NCBI GenBank assembly: GCA_028532855.1
Contig: JAQQAL010000017.1
Span: 108,166 to 172,165, forward strand
Length of the DNA stretch: 64,000 bases
Direction of reading: 5' to 3'
DNA from: Candidatus Thalassospirochaeta sargassi
GTDB lineage: Bacteria > Spirochaetota > Spirochaetia > UBA9216
The number at the start of each line of letters is the position of its first letter. Within the stretch, counting starts at the first letter, position 1. Below are positions 16,406 to 25,411 of the stretch, one piece after another. The position numbers and the translations under genes are program-made. Below the pieces are notes generated by a model. It was not told the origin of the DNA and made no database searches. It saw nothing but the letters and a program-made list of their open reading frames with translations.

Positions 16406-18172
16406 ATGGAGCAGGATGATCTGATATCAGCCGCTGAAACGGCTTCAATACTGAGCATTTCCGAAGCGAGTGTACGCAACTGGGTAAGACACGGATACCT
16501 CCACAAGAATGACGGCTGGTTTGATAGAGCTGAAGTTAAAACACTGCTGGAAAAAATACGCTGCGGTGAAATAGACAGACTGAACAGCAGGGCTAACAAA
16601 AGGCATCAGAATGGCAACCTTCTTCCGACAGGAAAGCTGCATGATATTGCTGCATCTTTAATAGAACAGGACCTGCCTGTTTGCGATATCATGTTTTTGA
16701 TTTGTCTACATCAGTTTTGTGAAGCAGGATTATGCAGAATTGAAAAACCAATTCATATTAATGAAAACCATTGCAGAACCCCAATAATTTTCAAACACCT
16801 CTCATCATATATGCCAGTTTCGAGTCTGTCTAAACTCGAAAATACCTGGAAAAGAGTCAAGTCAATTAAGTTACCTCACACCCTTCCTGCTGATTCCGAT
16901 ACCGCAGGCAAGATTTACCAAGCCCTTAATAGCAGAGGCTGCCGTGCTTTTACAGGCTCATTCTATACACCTGTAGATACTGCAGACCAATTAGTTACCA
17001 CCTGTCTCGATATGGTAAAGGACAAGCCTGTTTCAAAGGTTACCTTCATTGACCCCTGCTGTGGAACTGGTCAGTTTCTTCTCTCATTTATAAAGGCTGG
17101 TGGCTCGCCCGAAAATGCTTTCGGGATTGATGCAGATCCTACTGCGATCTTTATTGCAGCCTCCAATCTCCTCATCCAATGTCCGGAACTCTCGACAACA
17201 CCTCGACTGTTTCTGCAAGATGGCTTGATGGATACAATAAAATGCTCCGGTAAATTTGATCTGAGTGTTACTAACCCTCCCTGGGGGGCAAAATCAGTTG
17301 AGAACAAAACAACACTTTCAAAAATCTATCCATCGATTAAAAGCGGCGAAACCTTTTCGTACTTTATAAATCGATGTATGAATCTGATAAACAGGCAGGG
17401 CATGGCAGGATTTGTACTGCCTGAATCTATCTTAAATGTACAAAAACATATTGATATTCGCCGAATGCTAATGGAAGAATCCAGGATTATAGAGCTAAGA
17501 AACCATGGGAAGATCTTTAAGGGAGTATATACAGGTGTAGTAACATTGATAGCAACTAAATCTGCAGGAAAACAATCTTCAATGTTAAGATTAAACAATG
17601 ATTTCACCTTCAGCATCATAACCGACCGCAGGAGCACAAAACTAATTGATAAGCTCTATGATCTTCCTCACAGTACTCTTGAAAATAATGCTGATTGGGC
17701 ATTGGGGATTGTCACAGGAGACAATGAAAGGTATTTAACAGCTGAACCGGCTTCAGATACAGAGCCGATAATCCGCGGCAGCAATATTCATCCAGGTATG
17801 GTGTTCCCGCCGCAGCAACATATCAGGTTTACTCCATCACAATTTCAGCAGACCGCTCCCGAATGGAAGTACCGCATTAAAGAGAAGCTGGTATACAGAT
17901 TTATATCAAAAAAATTGATATTCGCAGTAGAATGTACCGGTATGCTGACCCTGAACAGCGCAAACATTCTAATTCCCTGGGTGGACGGATTCACAGCCGA
18001 GGAGATAATGAATCTGTTTAATTCAGAAATTTACAACTTCGTCTATCAAAAAAGATTTAACTCAGTTAAGATCCTTCGAAGCCACCTTGAGCAACTACCG
18101 CTGGTTGAATTCTCAAAGCTGGAAAATTTATTTTCTGATAAGGAACTAGAGTTTATAAAAGCCTCGCTGTAA
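16406..18172 (+). CDS. N6-adenine DNA methylase with N-terminal helix-turn-helix domain
   Basis: 588 residues. The first 60 residues (LISAAETASILSISEASVRNWVRHGYL) look like a MerR/excisionase-type helix-turn-helix. AdoMet-binding motif I is FIDPCCGTGQFLLSF near residue 215, and catalytic motif IV is VTNPPWG near residue 290, followed by GFVLPES. This is the gamma order of N6-adenine methylases found in type I HsdM and type IIG/TaqI-like enzymes. The C-terminal 170 residues may be the target recognition domain. I see no nuclease motif and no neighbouring restriction gene, so it could be an orphan methylase. The start has no clear ribosome-binding site and lies six bases after the aminotransferase stop. 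Confidence 0.83.
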   Translation: MEQDDLISAAETASILSISEASVRNWVRHGYLHKNDGWFDRAEVKTLLEKIRCGEIDRLNSRANKRHQNGNLLPTGKLHDIAASLIEQDLPVCDIMFLICLHQFCEAGLCRIEKPIHINENHCRTPIIFKHLSSYMPVSSLSKLENTWKRVKSIKLPHTLPADSDTAGKIYQALNSRGCRAFTGSFYTPVDTADQLVTTCLDMVKDKPVSKVTFIDPCCGTGQFLLSFIKAGGSPENAFGIDADPTAIFIAASNLLIQCPELSTTPRLFLQDGLMDTIKCSGKFDLSVTNPPWGAKSVENKTTLSKIYPSIKSGETFSYFINRCMNLINRQGMAGFVLPESILNVQKHIDIRRMLMEESRIIELRNHGKIFKGVYTGVVTLIATKSAGKQSSMLRLNNDFTFSIITDRRSTKLIDKLYDLPHSTLENNADWALGIVTGDNERYLTAEPASDTEPIIRGSNIHPGMVFPPQQHIRFTPSQFQQTAPEWKYRIKEKLVYRFISKKLIFAVECTGMLTLNSANILIPWVDGFTAEEIMNLFNSEIYNFVYQKRFNSVKILRSHLEQLPLVEFSKLENLFSDKELEFIKASL

Positions 18173-18174
18173 AA

Positions 18175-18807
18175 TTATAATATTGTTGAAGCGGTCTTTT
18201 TGGAAATACTTATATGATGGCGCATCAAATCTTCGGCACCATCGACATCGCGCGCTATAAGCTTTTCAATAATATTTAAATGTTCGGTAGTACTGTGCCT
18301 CATTCTATCCGGAACGTTCGAAGTCATTATTCTTATTCGCTGATTCTGTGAATGGAGGTTATCCATAAGCTTAATAATATAATTATTATGCGTCATCTTA
18401 GCCAGGAACTGATGAAACTGACTATCAAGCTTGGTCTGGTCAAGAACACCGAGATCATCATAAGATTTAAACTGCTCTGCAAACCGTTGAAGGTCTTCAT
18501 CATTGAGATTAGGCATCGCGAGTTTCACCATTGCAGGTTCGACAATTTCTCTAACCGCATAAATCTGACTTAAGTCGTTAATTGAAATACTTGAGACAAC
18601 CACACCCCTGCGGGGCATAATGACTACAAGATTTTCCTGCTCAAGATTACTGAGTGCTTCCCTGATTGGAGTTCTGCCTATCCCGAGTTCATCTATGAGT
18701 TCTTTTTTGTCTACAACATCGCCTGGAGCTAATTCACAATAAATTATCTTCTTTTTTATAATATCGTAAGCCTTCTCTTTGTAGCTTTGAACCTCTTTGG
18801 TACCCAT
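18175..18807 (-). CDS. GntR-family regulator, FCD (FadR-like) subgroup
   Basis: 210 residues. A winged helix-turn-helix (LAPGDVVDKKELIDELGIGRTPIREALSNLEQENLV) is followed by an all-helical FCD domain with the metal/ligand residues in QFHQFL, TEHLNIIEKLI and LMRHHI. FCD regulators usually sense sugar acids or other carboxylates. It is the last gene downstream of the uptake genes of the sugar-acid cluster, so it is the best candidate to bind the AGATATA-N7-TATATCT sites found upstream at 25.35, 30.50 and 31.68 kb. CGGAG precedes the ATG. Its 3' end faces that of the methylase two bases away. Confidence 0.9.
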   Translation of the reverse strand: MGTKEVQSYKEKAYDIIKKKIIYCELAPGDVVDKKELIDELGIGRTPIREALSNLEQENLVVIMPRRGVVVSSISINDLSQIYAVREIVEPAMVKLAMPNLNDEDLQRFAEQFKSYDDLGVLDQTKLDSQFHQFLAKMTHNNYIIKLMDNLHSQNQRIRIMTSNVPDRMRHSTTEHLNIIEKLIARDVDGAEDLMRHHISISKKTASTIL

Positions 18808-18845
18808 ATTTACTCCGAAAAATTAACTTGCAATAAAATACCATA

Positions 18846-19811
18846 TTATACATTTTGTGTCTGCTTCTTTGGAACAGATGCCACAAGTACAACGATCAAC
18901 AGCCCGCCCTGAATCAGATTCTGTGCGGAAGCCGGCAGCCTTGAAACATTCAGCAGAGCAACCAGAAGAGTAAGGAACAATGCCCCGAAGAAGGTGCCGG
19001 CAACGCTTGACTTACCACCGGCAACACTCGTTCCGCCTATTACCGGCGCGGCAATTGATGTAAGCAGGTACGATAAGCCCATATCCTGAAATGCGCCGCC
19101 GAAATAGCCGCCGAGGAGGGTTCCGGTAAATCCTGCAAGAACAGAGCTTAATATGAAAGACTTAAATACAGTTCGTACGATTCTTACACCTGCAAGCTCT
19201 GCTGCAAGCCTATTCTGACCGGCGGCATGGAGGTGCTTGCCGAACTGTGTTTTATAAAGCAGGACCCACATCAGAACCGAAATTATTATCGCAATAAAGT
19301 TTAGCGGAGAGACGCCGAAAACCCTCAGTTTCTGAGTGAAAAACGACACGCTCATTACCGGCATACCCGTTGTGTGTGTTGAAATCATCAAAACGGCAGA
19401 ATAGATAATAAAGCCCATTGCCAGGGTTGTAATCATTGCCGGCACCTTAAGGTACATGTTGATGGTACCGTTGATAATACCGATCAGCGCACAGATAGCC
19501 AGGGTGATAATCAAGCCCGGCACTATCCCCATTCGCACCATCAGGACTGATGATACATAGGCCGAAAGCGCAACGGTATACTGTATCGACAGGTCGATTG
19601 AGCCCTCACCAGAGGTAATGACCGTCATCTGCCCCATTGATAGAAGTATGAGAAAACTTGCAAGTGTTGCATTTGTAATCAACGTACCCATGGTCATTCT
19701 ACCGGTAACTGCACCAATCAGCACCCACATCACAAGGGAACCGAGGGCTGCCCATATCCAGATATTTCTTCCAATCCACTTTGAAGCATTTACTTTAGCA
19801 GTATTCATCAT
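18846..19811 (-). CDS. Ribose-type ABC importer permease (RbsC family)
   Basis: 321 residues, about nine membrane segments. Family features: GEGSIDLSIQYTVALSAY in the second quarter and APVIGGTSVAGGKSSVAGTFFGALFL near the end. It pairs with the fused ATPase-permease encoded just upstream; its start ATGATG overlaps that gene's TGA. GGGAGAGG lies ahead of the start. The two permease moieties imply a heterodimeric channel. Confidence 0.9.
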   Translation of the reverse strand: MMNTAKVNASKWIGRNIWIWAALGSLVMWVLIGAVTGRMTMGTLITNATLASFLILLSMGQMTVITSGEGSIDLSIQYTVALSAYVSSVLMVRMGIVPGLIITLAICALIGIINGTINMYLKVPAMITTLAMGFIIYSAVLMISTHTTGMPVMSVSFFTQKLRVFGVSPLNFIAIIISVLMWVLLYKTQFGKHLHAAGQNRLAAELAGVRIVRTVFKSFILSSVLAGFTGTLLGGYFGGAFQDMGLSYLLTSIAAPVIGGTSVAGGKSSVAGTFFGALFLTLLVALLNVSRLPASAQNLIQGGLLIVVLVASVPKKQTQNV

Positions 19812-22264
19812 TTTGCCTCTCCCTTTTTAGTCACGAGTTTTATTGCGAGAGCCGCAATCAGGATGAATCCCGTAACAGCAGTCTGAAGATTTGAGTTAAT
19901 CTTCAGAAAAGTAAGCATTGCCGAAATGCTTGATATTGCCAGCGCACCTGCAACAACACCAACCGGAGAGCTTATACCGCCCTTGAACTCACAACCACCG
20001 AGGATGATCGTTGCAATACTCAGCATTTGGTAGTTTGCATAGGCATTGGTATCACCGCCGTTTGCAACTGCCGTTACCGACAGCCCCGCAAGTACGACCA
20101 TCAAACCTGATACCATGTAAATTACAACCATTGCAACTAGATGAGACCAGCCTGCTCTTGAAATTGCTGCCGGGTTACTACCAACGCCGTTGATAATCAT
20201 TCCGTATTTTGAGCGCTTAAGTATCCAGAAGGTTAAAAATGCTGCAAGCGCCGATATTACAAGCGGCATAGGTATGAACGGAAACTTGAAACTGAAAATT
20301 GCTTTAAGCCACGTTGGAGCTATTCCGCCGGGTGTAGGAGAAATGATCAGCCCTAAACCAAGCCAGATAAACGATGCACCAAGCGTTACTACGATTGCTG
20401 GTATCTTGGTTAGATGTATCATTGCTCCCATTGCACCATACATCATGATAAACAGTATCAAAAACAATACACCAAGCCCTGGCGTATTAAGCACTGTAAA
20501 TGCGACAATAACGTTAACCATTCCAACAGCCATCCCGTTACCCATATCAATTCCGCCGGAAACAACAAGGAACATCTGCCCGAGAGCGATAAACACAAGC
20601 GGCACGGCTGAACCGAGCAGGAGGGTTAATCCATTATAAGAAAGAACTCGCGGCTTTAGAGCGATGTTGATTCCCATAATCAGCAAGAAGGTGAAGATCG
20701 GCAGAAATGACCTGCTCTTAAGAAGACTGAGTAACCTATCCTTAATGCCGCTCTGGTTTTCATCGGCTGCGGAGCTTGAGCTTCTGGTATTTCCCGTTAT
20801 TTCCTTAAATGATGCGGTCACAAGGTTCTTAACATTGATTTCTGCACCCTTAAGCTCAGAGATTACCTCACCGTCATGTAGAACATAAACCCTGTCGCAC
20901 TGCTCCATCTCGAGGTCTTCAGTACTATGTAAAATTACTGCTTTACCCTGCTCCTTTGCCTCTTCAAAAAGCTTGTATATCTCCTGCTTTGTCTCAATAT
21001 CAACACCGCAGGTAGGGTCATTCATTATTATAAGATCTGAATCATTGGCAAGACCTCGGGCGATAAGAGCCTTCTGCTGATTACCACCACTTAAGCTTGT
21101 AATGTCGTCATCAATACCTTCAGCCTTGAACTTGAGTTTATCATACCAGAACTGTGCGTTCTCGTCATATTTCTTCCTATTGATTAAGCCCTTTGAAACA
21201 CTCTTCTTCAGGCTTGAAACAAGGATGTTATCTTTAATATTCCAGAGCTTGAAGACTCCCTCGTTATTTCGGTCGCCGCTGACGTAGGAAATTTCTGATT
21301 TGAGTTTGATAGCTGAATGTTTGCTTCTAAAGCCTGAAGAATAGATCTCTTTTAGAAGAGCCTTCTGTCCAGAACCGGCAAGACCGGCAATGCCGACAAT
21401 CTCACCCTTCCGGACCGCAAGATTAACATTCTTGAGCTGTCCGGCACAAAGATCGGTTATTTCAAGAACTGTATCATTCTTATTATCTACATGTTCACCT
21501 CTTGAGGATGATGTTTTAACCTCACCACCTAGAAGCTCAACTATCTGCTCGGTAGAAGTTTCTGAAATATGACCGGACCAAGTGCATGAGCCGCCCTTCA
21601 TAATAACAACCTGGTCACAAGCCTGATCAATTTCATCAAGTTTATGTGAAATATATATAATTGAAACTCCTGTATCAGCCAGTTTCTTGATGCTTTCATG
21701 AAGCTGGATAATCCTGTTACTGGTAAGTGATGATGTAGGTTCATCAAGGACAAGAAGCTTCAGGCCTTTGTAAGATGCTGCACGGGCAATCTCTACCATC
21801 TGCCGCTGTGAAAGGCTTAAGTCACTGACCTTTGTCTTTACATCAATTCCATGATTTGGAAAAATCTCGCTTAGGTATTCATCAGAGACAACCATAGCTT
21901 CCTTTCGCCAGCCCATTTTTCCGAACGGCTTATGGTCCAGATGGTTAACCATGAAGTTCTCATAAACACTGAGGTTTGAACAGAGAGACAACTCCTGGTA
22001 AGCACAAGCAATTCCTGCACGCTTTGCCTGGTTTGCGTCATAGCTATCTGTATTTACTTCAACATCAAATACAATTCGGCCCTTTTCAATCGGATAAACA
22101 CCGGTTATTACCTTCATTAGAGTTGATTTACCGGCTCCGTTAGGTCCTACTAGCCCGATAATTTCGCCCTGGTTAATATCTAAACTCATTCCCTGCAGAG
22201 CTATTGTATGTCCGAATATCTTGTAAATATCTTCGAGCCGCAGAAAGTGATTCTTGTTTTCCAT
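19808..22264 (-). CDS. Fused sugar ABC importer ATPase (RbsA-like) and permease (RbsC-like)
   Basis: 818 residues from ATG 22264, which has AAGGAA ahead of it. Residues 1-490 are a tandem ABC ATPase: first Walker A GPNGAGKST, LSLSQRQMVEIARA, LLVLDEPTSSLTSNR; second half GLAGSGQKALL and TSLSGGNQQKALIARGL with IIMNDPTCGVDIETK. Residues from about 510 (RSFLPIFTFLLIMGINIAL) form a nine-helix RbsC-like permease with GGIDMGNGMAVG and GGCEFKGGISSPVG. The second Walker A is atypical (GLAGSGQKAL), as is usual in RbsA. ATPase and permease are normally separate polypeptides; here they are joined without any stop. It works with the following permease and the binding protein at 22.4 kb. Confidence 0.9.
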   Translation of the reverse strand: MENKNHFLRLEDIYKIFGHTIALQGMSLDINQGEIIGLVGPNGAGKSTLMKVITGVYPIEKGRIVFDVEVNTDSYDANQAKRAGIACAYQELSLCSNLSVYENFMVNHLDHKPFGKMGWRKEAMVVSDEYLSEIFPNHGIDVKTKVSDLSLSQRQMVEIARAASYKGLKLLVLDEPTSSLTSNRIIQLHESIKKLADTGVSIIYISHKLDEIDQACDQVVIMKGGSCTWSGHISETSTEQIVELLGGEVKTSSSRGEHVDNKNDTVLEITDLCAGQLKNVNLAVRKGEIVGIAGLAGSGQKALLKEIYSSGFRSKHSAIKLKSEISYVSGDRNNEGVFKLWNIKDNILVSSLKKSVSKGLINRKKYDENAQFWYDKLKFKAEGIDDDITSLSGGNQQKALIARGLANDSDLIIMNDPTCGVDIETKQEIYKLFEEAKEQGKAVILHSTEDLEMEQCDRVYVLHDGEVISELKGAEINVKNLVTASFKEITGNTRSSSSAADENQSGIKDRLLSLLKSRSFLPIFTFLLIMGINIALKPRVLSYNGLTLLLGSAVPLVFIALGQMFLVVSGGIDMGNGMAVGMVNVIVAFTVLNTPGLGVLFLILFIMMYGAMGAMIHLTKIPAIVVTLGASFIWLGLGLIISPTPGGIAPTWLKAIFSFKFPFIPMPLVISALAAFLTFWILKRSKYGMIINGVGSNPAAISRAGWSHLVAMVVIYMVSGLMVVLAGLSVTAVANGGDTNAYANYQMLSIATIILGGCEFKGGISSPVGVVAGALAISSISAMLTFLKINSNLQTAVTGFILIAALAIKLVTKKGEAK

Positions 22265-22347
22265 TATAGTTCCTTCCATCAATAATCGAGTGTGATTATA
22301 ATATATTTTTAAATTGAACAGTTATTGAAATTAAACAAAAAAGTGGA

Positions 22348-22376
22348 AATGTTCCGGCCTCTCAGGCCGGAACATT
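22348..22376 (-). terminator. Intercistronic hairpin after the binding-protein gene
   Basis: AATGTTCCGGCCT, 3-base loop, AGGCCGGAACATT: a perfect 13-bp stem starting six bases after the binding-protein stop. In minus-strand sense it is followed by TCCACTTTTTTG, so partial termination is likely before the ATPase-permease gene. Confidence 0.8.
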
Positions 22377-22381
22377 GAAGC

Positions 22382-23410
22382 TTATTCCTGAGTGTAAAGG
22401 TTTTCTTTAATCCATTCGTGAGTACCCGCAACAAATGCAATGTCGTCTGCAGCAAGGTCTGCGTAATCCTCGATCATGTCCTGGTAGATGTAAGCACCAC
22501 CGAGAGTACCTGCAAATTCCATATCTTTAGGTACGTCAACGCCGTCAAGAATATCGATAGCAACATAAAGACCAAGAGCTGCAGTCCATGCGTTTGTACA
22601 CCATGACATTGTTTCGTATCCGTTAGCCTTAGCTTCTGCAGCCCACCAAGTCAGGAAGTTTCCTCGGTTACCACCAATGATAAGAGGAATCTCGCGCCCT
22701 GCAGCTTCAAAAGCCTGCATTGCACCGTAAGCGTCTCCACCCTCACCAATTACTGCGTCTACTTCGGGACAGCTTGGGAGGATTGATGCAACCTGCTGCT
22801 GTGCAACAGAACCGGTCCATTCACCGTACACTTCACCAACAATATTGATGCCTGGATATTTGTTAAATATATCCATCATACCTGCGTAGAACTCAGCATC
22901 TGCAGGAACACCTGCAATACCTCTGATAATGATAACATTACCTTCACCATCAAGACTGTCTGCTACGAACTGGGCCGGAACATTGATAATCTTTCGGTAT
23001 GGGAAGTTAATCTGGTAAGGAGCGTTTGTAGTTACAGGTCCGCCGTTTACCACTACAACAGGAATACCAGCGTCAACAGCGCTTTCGATAGCACCATTAA
23101 GACCTGAAGCTGAACCCGGATCAACAATAATTGCATCTACACCGTCAAGAATCAGTGATTCAATCTGTGAAACCTGAGTTGCAGTGTTCTGGTTTGATTC
23201 AAGAATTGTGTAATCTGCGAGCACACCTTCTGCGACTAACTGATCAGCAAGCTTAATGAATTCAGCTTCTTCAGCCTGTCTGTATGTATTTCCGTTAAAT
23301 GAGTTACTGAAACCTATTACGTAACCATCTCCTGATTCCTGCTGTCCTCCGGCAAATACCATGGTTACCATGACTACCAGAAGAATAGCTGTCATAAAAT
23401 TTTTCTTCAT
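22382..23410 (-). CDS. Ribose-type periplasmic sugar-binding protein
   Basis: 342 residues. Signal peptide KNFMTAILLVVMVTMVFA then GGQQESGD; no lipobox cysteine. The mature part has the family's YVIGFSNSFNGNTYRQ start, IESLILDGVDAIIVDPGSASGLNGAI, and two alpha/beta lobes of the periplasmic-binding-protein-1 fold. It would deliver its ligand to the fused transporter encoded downstream. The neighbouring catabolic genes point to a hexose, hexonate or uronate-type ligand, which is inference. Confidence 0.9.
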   Translation of the reverse strand: MKKNFMTAILLVVMVTMVFAGGQQESGDGYVIGFSNSFNGNTYRQAEEAEFIKLADQLVAEGVLADYTILESNQNTATQVSQIESLILDGVDAIIVDPGSASGLNGAIESAVDAGIPVVVVNGGPVTTNAPYQINFPYRKIINVPAQFVADSLDGEGNVIIIRGIAGVPADAEFYAGMMDIFNKYPGINIVGEVYGEWTGSVAQQQVASILPSCPEVDAVIGEGGDAYGAMQAFEAAGREIPLIIGGNRGNFLTWWAAEAKANGYETMSWCTNAWTAALGLYVAIDILDGVDVPKDMEFAGTLGGAYIYQDMIEDYADLAADDIAFVAGTHEWIKENLYTQE

Positions 23411-23463
23411 GTCTTCTCCTCCATAAATTTTATATCATACCCATAGGCATGAAATTACATAGT

Positions 23464-24228
23464 TCAATACCCAAATGAACGGGCTCCGCCGTCGACAGAA
23501 AAGTCCTGTCCGGTAATATATGTTGATGCATTACTCAGAAGAAAAAACACCATCTGAGCAATGTCGTCCATTCGACCATATTTACCAAGTGCAATCTTTG
23601 CAAGTATCTTTCGTTCTCGATCCTTATCAACAACCTGCTTGTTCATATCCGACTGAAACCAGCCCGGTGATACAGAGTTTACAAGGATGTTGTCTTCCGC
23701 CCATTCAGTTGCGAGCCCACGGGTAATACCACTAACACCAGACTTTGTAGCACAGTATGGTACAACCCTTGAGAAGCCCATGTAAGCGGCCATTGAGGTA
23801 ATATTTACTATCCGGCCGGCTGATTCAGACTTCTTCAGGTATGGATAAGCAAACTGTGATGCAAAATACAGTGCATCGATATTAACAGAATGAATCTTTG
23901 CCCACCATTCAGGGGTAACATCTTCAGCTCTAACAAGTTTGGTTATTCCAGCATTATTTACAAGAAAATCAATACCATCCTTGCTGCCTATTTCATCAAT
24001 GGTCTTTTTTAAAAGAGCCATATTGGTAATATCGACCTTATAGCTGACAATACACTTATGGTATTCTTTCTCAGGAACTGTAATATCAAGGTTATAGACT
24101 TTTGCCCCCGCATTTGACAGCAGCATAGCTATTCCCTTACCTATTCCGCCTGAAGCTCCCGTTACAATACCGGTTCTGCCTTCTAATGAAAATAACGATT
24201 CAAGTGTATCTGCAGTGAGTTTATTCAT
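23464..24228 (-). CDS. Short-chain dehydrogenase/reductase
   Basis: 254 residues, standard SDR length. Cofactor loop TGASGGIGKGIA, NNAG motif, catalytic serine in NITSMAAYMGF and the YCATK active-site pair are present; the C-terminus SVDGGARSFGY is typical of classical SDRs. The residue after the second strand is D (YNLD), which favours NAD(H). In this cluster it could oxidise an aldose to its lactone, as L-fucose and L-galactose dehydrogenases do, or reduce a keto intermediate. It follows the enolase-superfamily gene by one base. Confidence 0.88.
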   Translation of the reverse strand: MNKLTADTLESLFSLEGRTGIVTGASGGIGKGIAMLLSNAGAKVYNLDITVPEKEYHKCIVSYKVDITNMALLKKTIDEIGSKDGIDFLVNNAGITKLVRAEDVTPEWWAKIHSVNIDALYFASQFAYPYLKKSESAGRIVNITSMAAYMGFSRVVPYCATKSGVSGITRGLATEWAEDNILVNSVSPGWFQSDMNKQVVDKDRERKILAKIALGKYGRMDDIAQMVFFLLSNASTYITGQDFSVDGGARSFGY

Positions 24229-24229
24229 A

Positions 24230-25315
24230 TTAGACCTCAGTCATTTCCTTTTCGAGGAAGTTAAATCCCCAGCCGGCGCCCTCTCTCGGGTATGTGAAAC
24301 CATCTTCAACACTCAGTTGATTATCAATAATTCCATCAATCCAGTCGAATGACTCTGAACCGTATACCTTGTCTACAGTTGTTAACAGCGGAACATCATA
24401 GTCTTTGTAGTAATGCGGAAGTACCGGAACATTATAAGAAGAAGCAAGTATTGCCGACCTTCTCCACTCATCGACACCCCCAATTCGGATAATATCCGGC
24501 TGCCAGAGGTCAAGTGCATTTCGTCTAATGAGCTCTTTAAGGGGTTCACAGTCATATTCACGTTCACCCATAGCAAGCGAAATGTCAGTCTTATTTCTAA
24601 GAATTTCATATCCTGCAAAATCGGTATGAACTATAGGTTCTTCAAACCAATAAATATTAAGGGCAGATGCTTTAAGTGAAAGCTTCATAGCAGACGGAAG
24701 ATCCATTCCCTGGTTTGCGTCCATCATTATCTTGATATCATTTCCGACTGCTTCGCGAACCTTTCTAAGTCGTTCAATATCCTGCTCAACCTCTGGAGAG
24801 CCTACTTTAATCTTAACGGCCTGAAAACCGCGCTTCTTATAGTTTGTAACCTCATCTATTAATTCCTTCTCAGAATATGAGAGCCATCCGCCGCTTCCGT
24901 AAACAGGAACTGCCTTATAAGAACCGCCAAGTAGTTTCCACACCGGCTGGTCTAGGGTCTTGCCCCATGCATCCCACATCGCAACATTCACAACTGCAAG
25001 TGCCCATTTATTAATTCCGTTATGACCGAAATATTCCATTTCTTTAGAAAGATCATCAGCAAGTTTAAGTGTTTCATTGACCTCATAACCGTTTACGAAG
25101 TCTTTAATGTCTTTCAAAGCACCGATAATCGCGTTAGGATTGTAATGGAATGACAACAGGTAACCCTGCCCTTTCACTCCTGACTCAAGAGTGATTTCTG
25201 CAATCACAAAAGCTATTTCTGAAATATCATGTGTTGAATCAGAAATATTCATAGTCTGTTTTGAGACCGCTTTATAAAATCTTAAATCTTTAATTTGATT
25301 CTTAGAATTTCCCAT
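24230..25315 (-). CDS. Enolase-superfamily sugar acid dehydratase (mandelate racemase subgroup)
   Basis: 361 residues. The second-strand VKIKVGS supplies the KxK acid/base motif; metal ligands are D in MMDANQ, E in WFEEP and E in MGEREY; H in LPHYYKDY with D in WQPDII forms the His-Asp dyad. All catalytic residues of the mandelate racemase subgroup are therefore present, and in sugar-acid clusters such enzymes dehydrate aldonates to 2-keto-3-deoxy acids. The precise substrate (fuconate, galactonate, arabinonate type) is not decidable by eye. ATG 25315 is chosen from family length; a GAGGAG lies about 16 bases upstream, which is far. The upstream region has its own promoter and operator copy. 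Confidence 0.88.
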   Translation of the reverse strand: MGNSKNQIKDLRFYKAVSKQTMNISDSTHDISEIAFVIAEITLESGVKGQGYLLSFHYNPNAIIGALKDIKDFVNGYEVNETLKLADDLSKEMEYFGHNGINKWALAVVNVAMWDAWGKTLDQPVWKLLGGSYKAVPVYGSGGWLSYSEKELIDEVTNYKKRGFQAVKIKVGSPEVEQDIERLRKVREAVGNDIKIMMDANQGMDLPSAMKLSLKASALNIYWFEEPIVHTDFAGYEILRNKTDISLAMGEREYDCEPLKELIRRNALDLWQPDIIRIGGVDEWRRSAILASSYNVPVLPHYYKDYDVPLLTTVDKVYGSESFDWIDGIIDNQLSVEDGFTYPREGAGWGFNFLEKEMTEV

Positions 25316-25350
25316 AATTGTAAAACTGTTTCTCCTCAATTGATATTCTC

Positions 25351-25372
25351 GATATATACAACTGATATATCT
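25351..25372 (-). promoter_or_regulatory. Shared regulon operator, copy in front of the dehydratase gene
   Basis: An imperfect palindrome AGATATA-N7-TATAT(A)TC in minus-strand sense with centre TCAGTTG. It lies directly downstream of a promoter-like TTGACA (revcomp of 25393-25398), 17 bases, AACAAT. The same block, including the preceding TGTGCAACAAT-like bases, recurs at 30496-30517. Confidence 0.65.
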
Positions 25373-25411
25373 ATTGTTGCACTGAAAAATCATATTGTCA
25401 ACAAAAATTTA

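Noticed and set aside
14936..18172. DNA phosphorothioation (Dnd/Ssp) system
   Set aside because: Only a desulfurase-like gene is present; no DndB-E, SspB-D or related genes are adjacent.
20190..20639. 149-residue plus-strand frame opposite the transporter fusion
   Set aside because: It is antisense to a strongly conserved permease domain, lacks a ribosome-binding site and shows no family features; a shadow frame.
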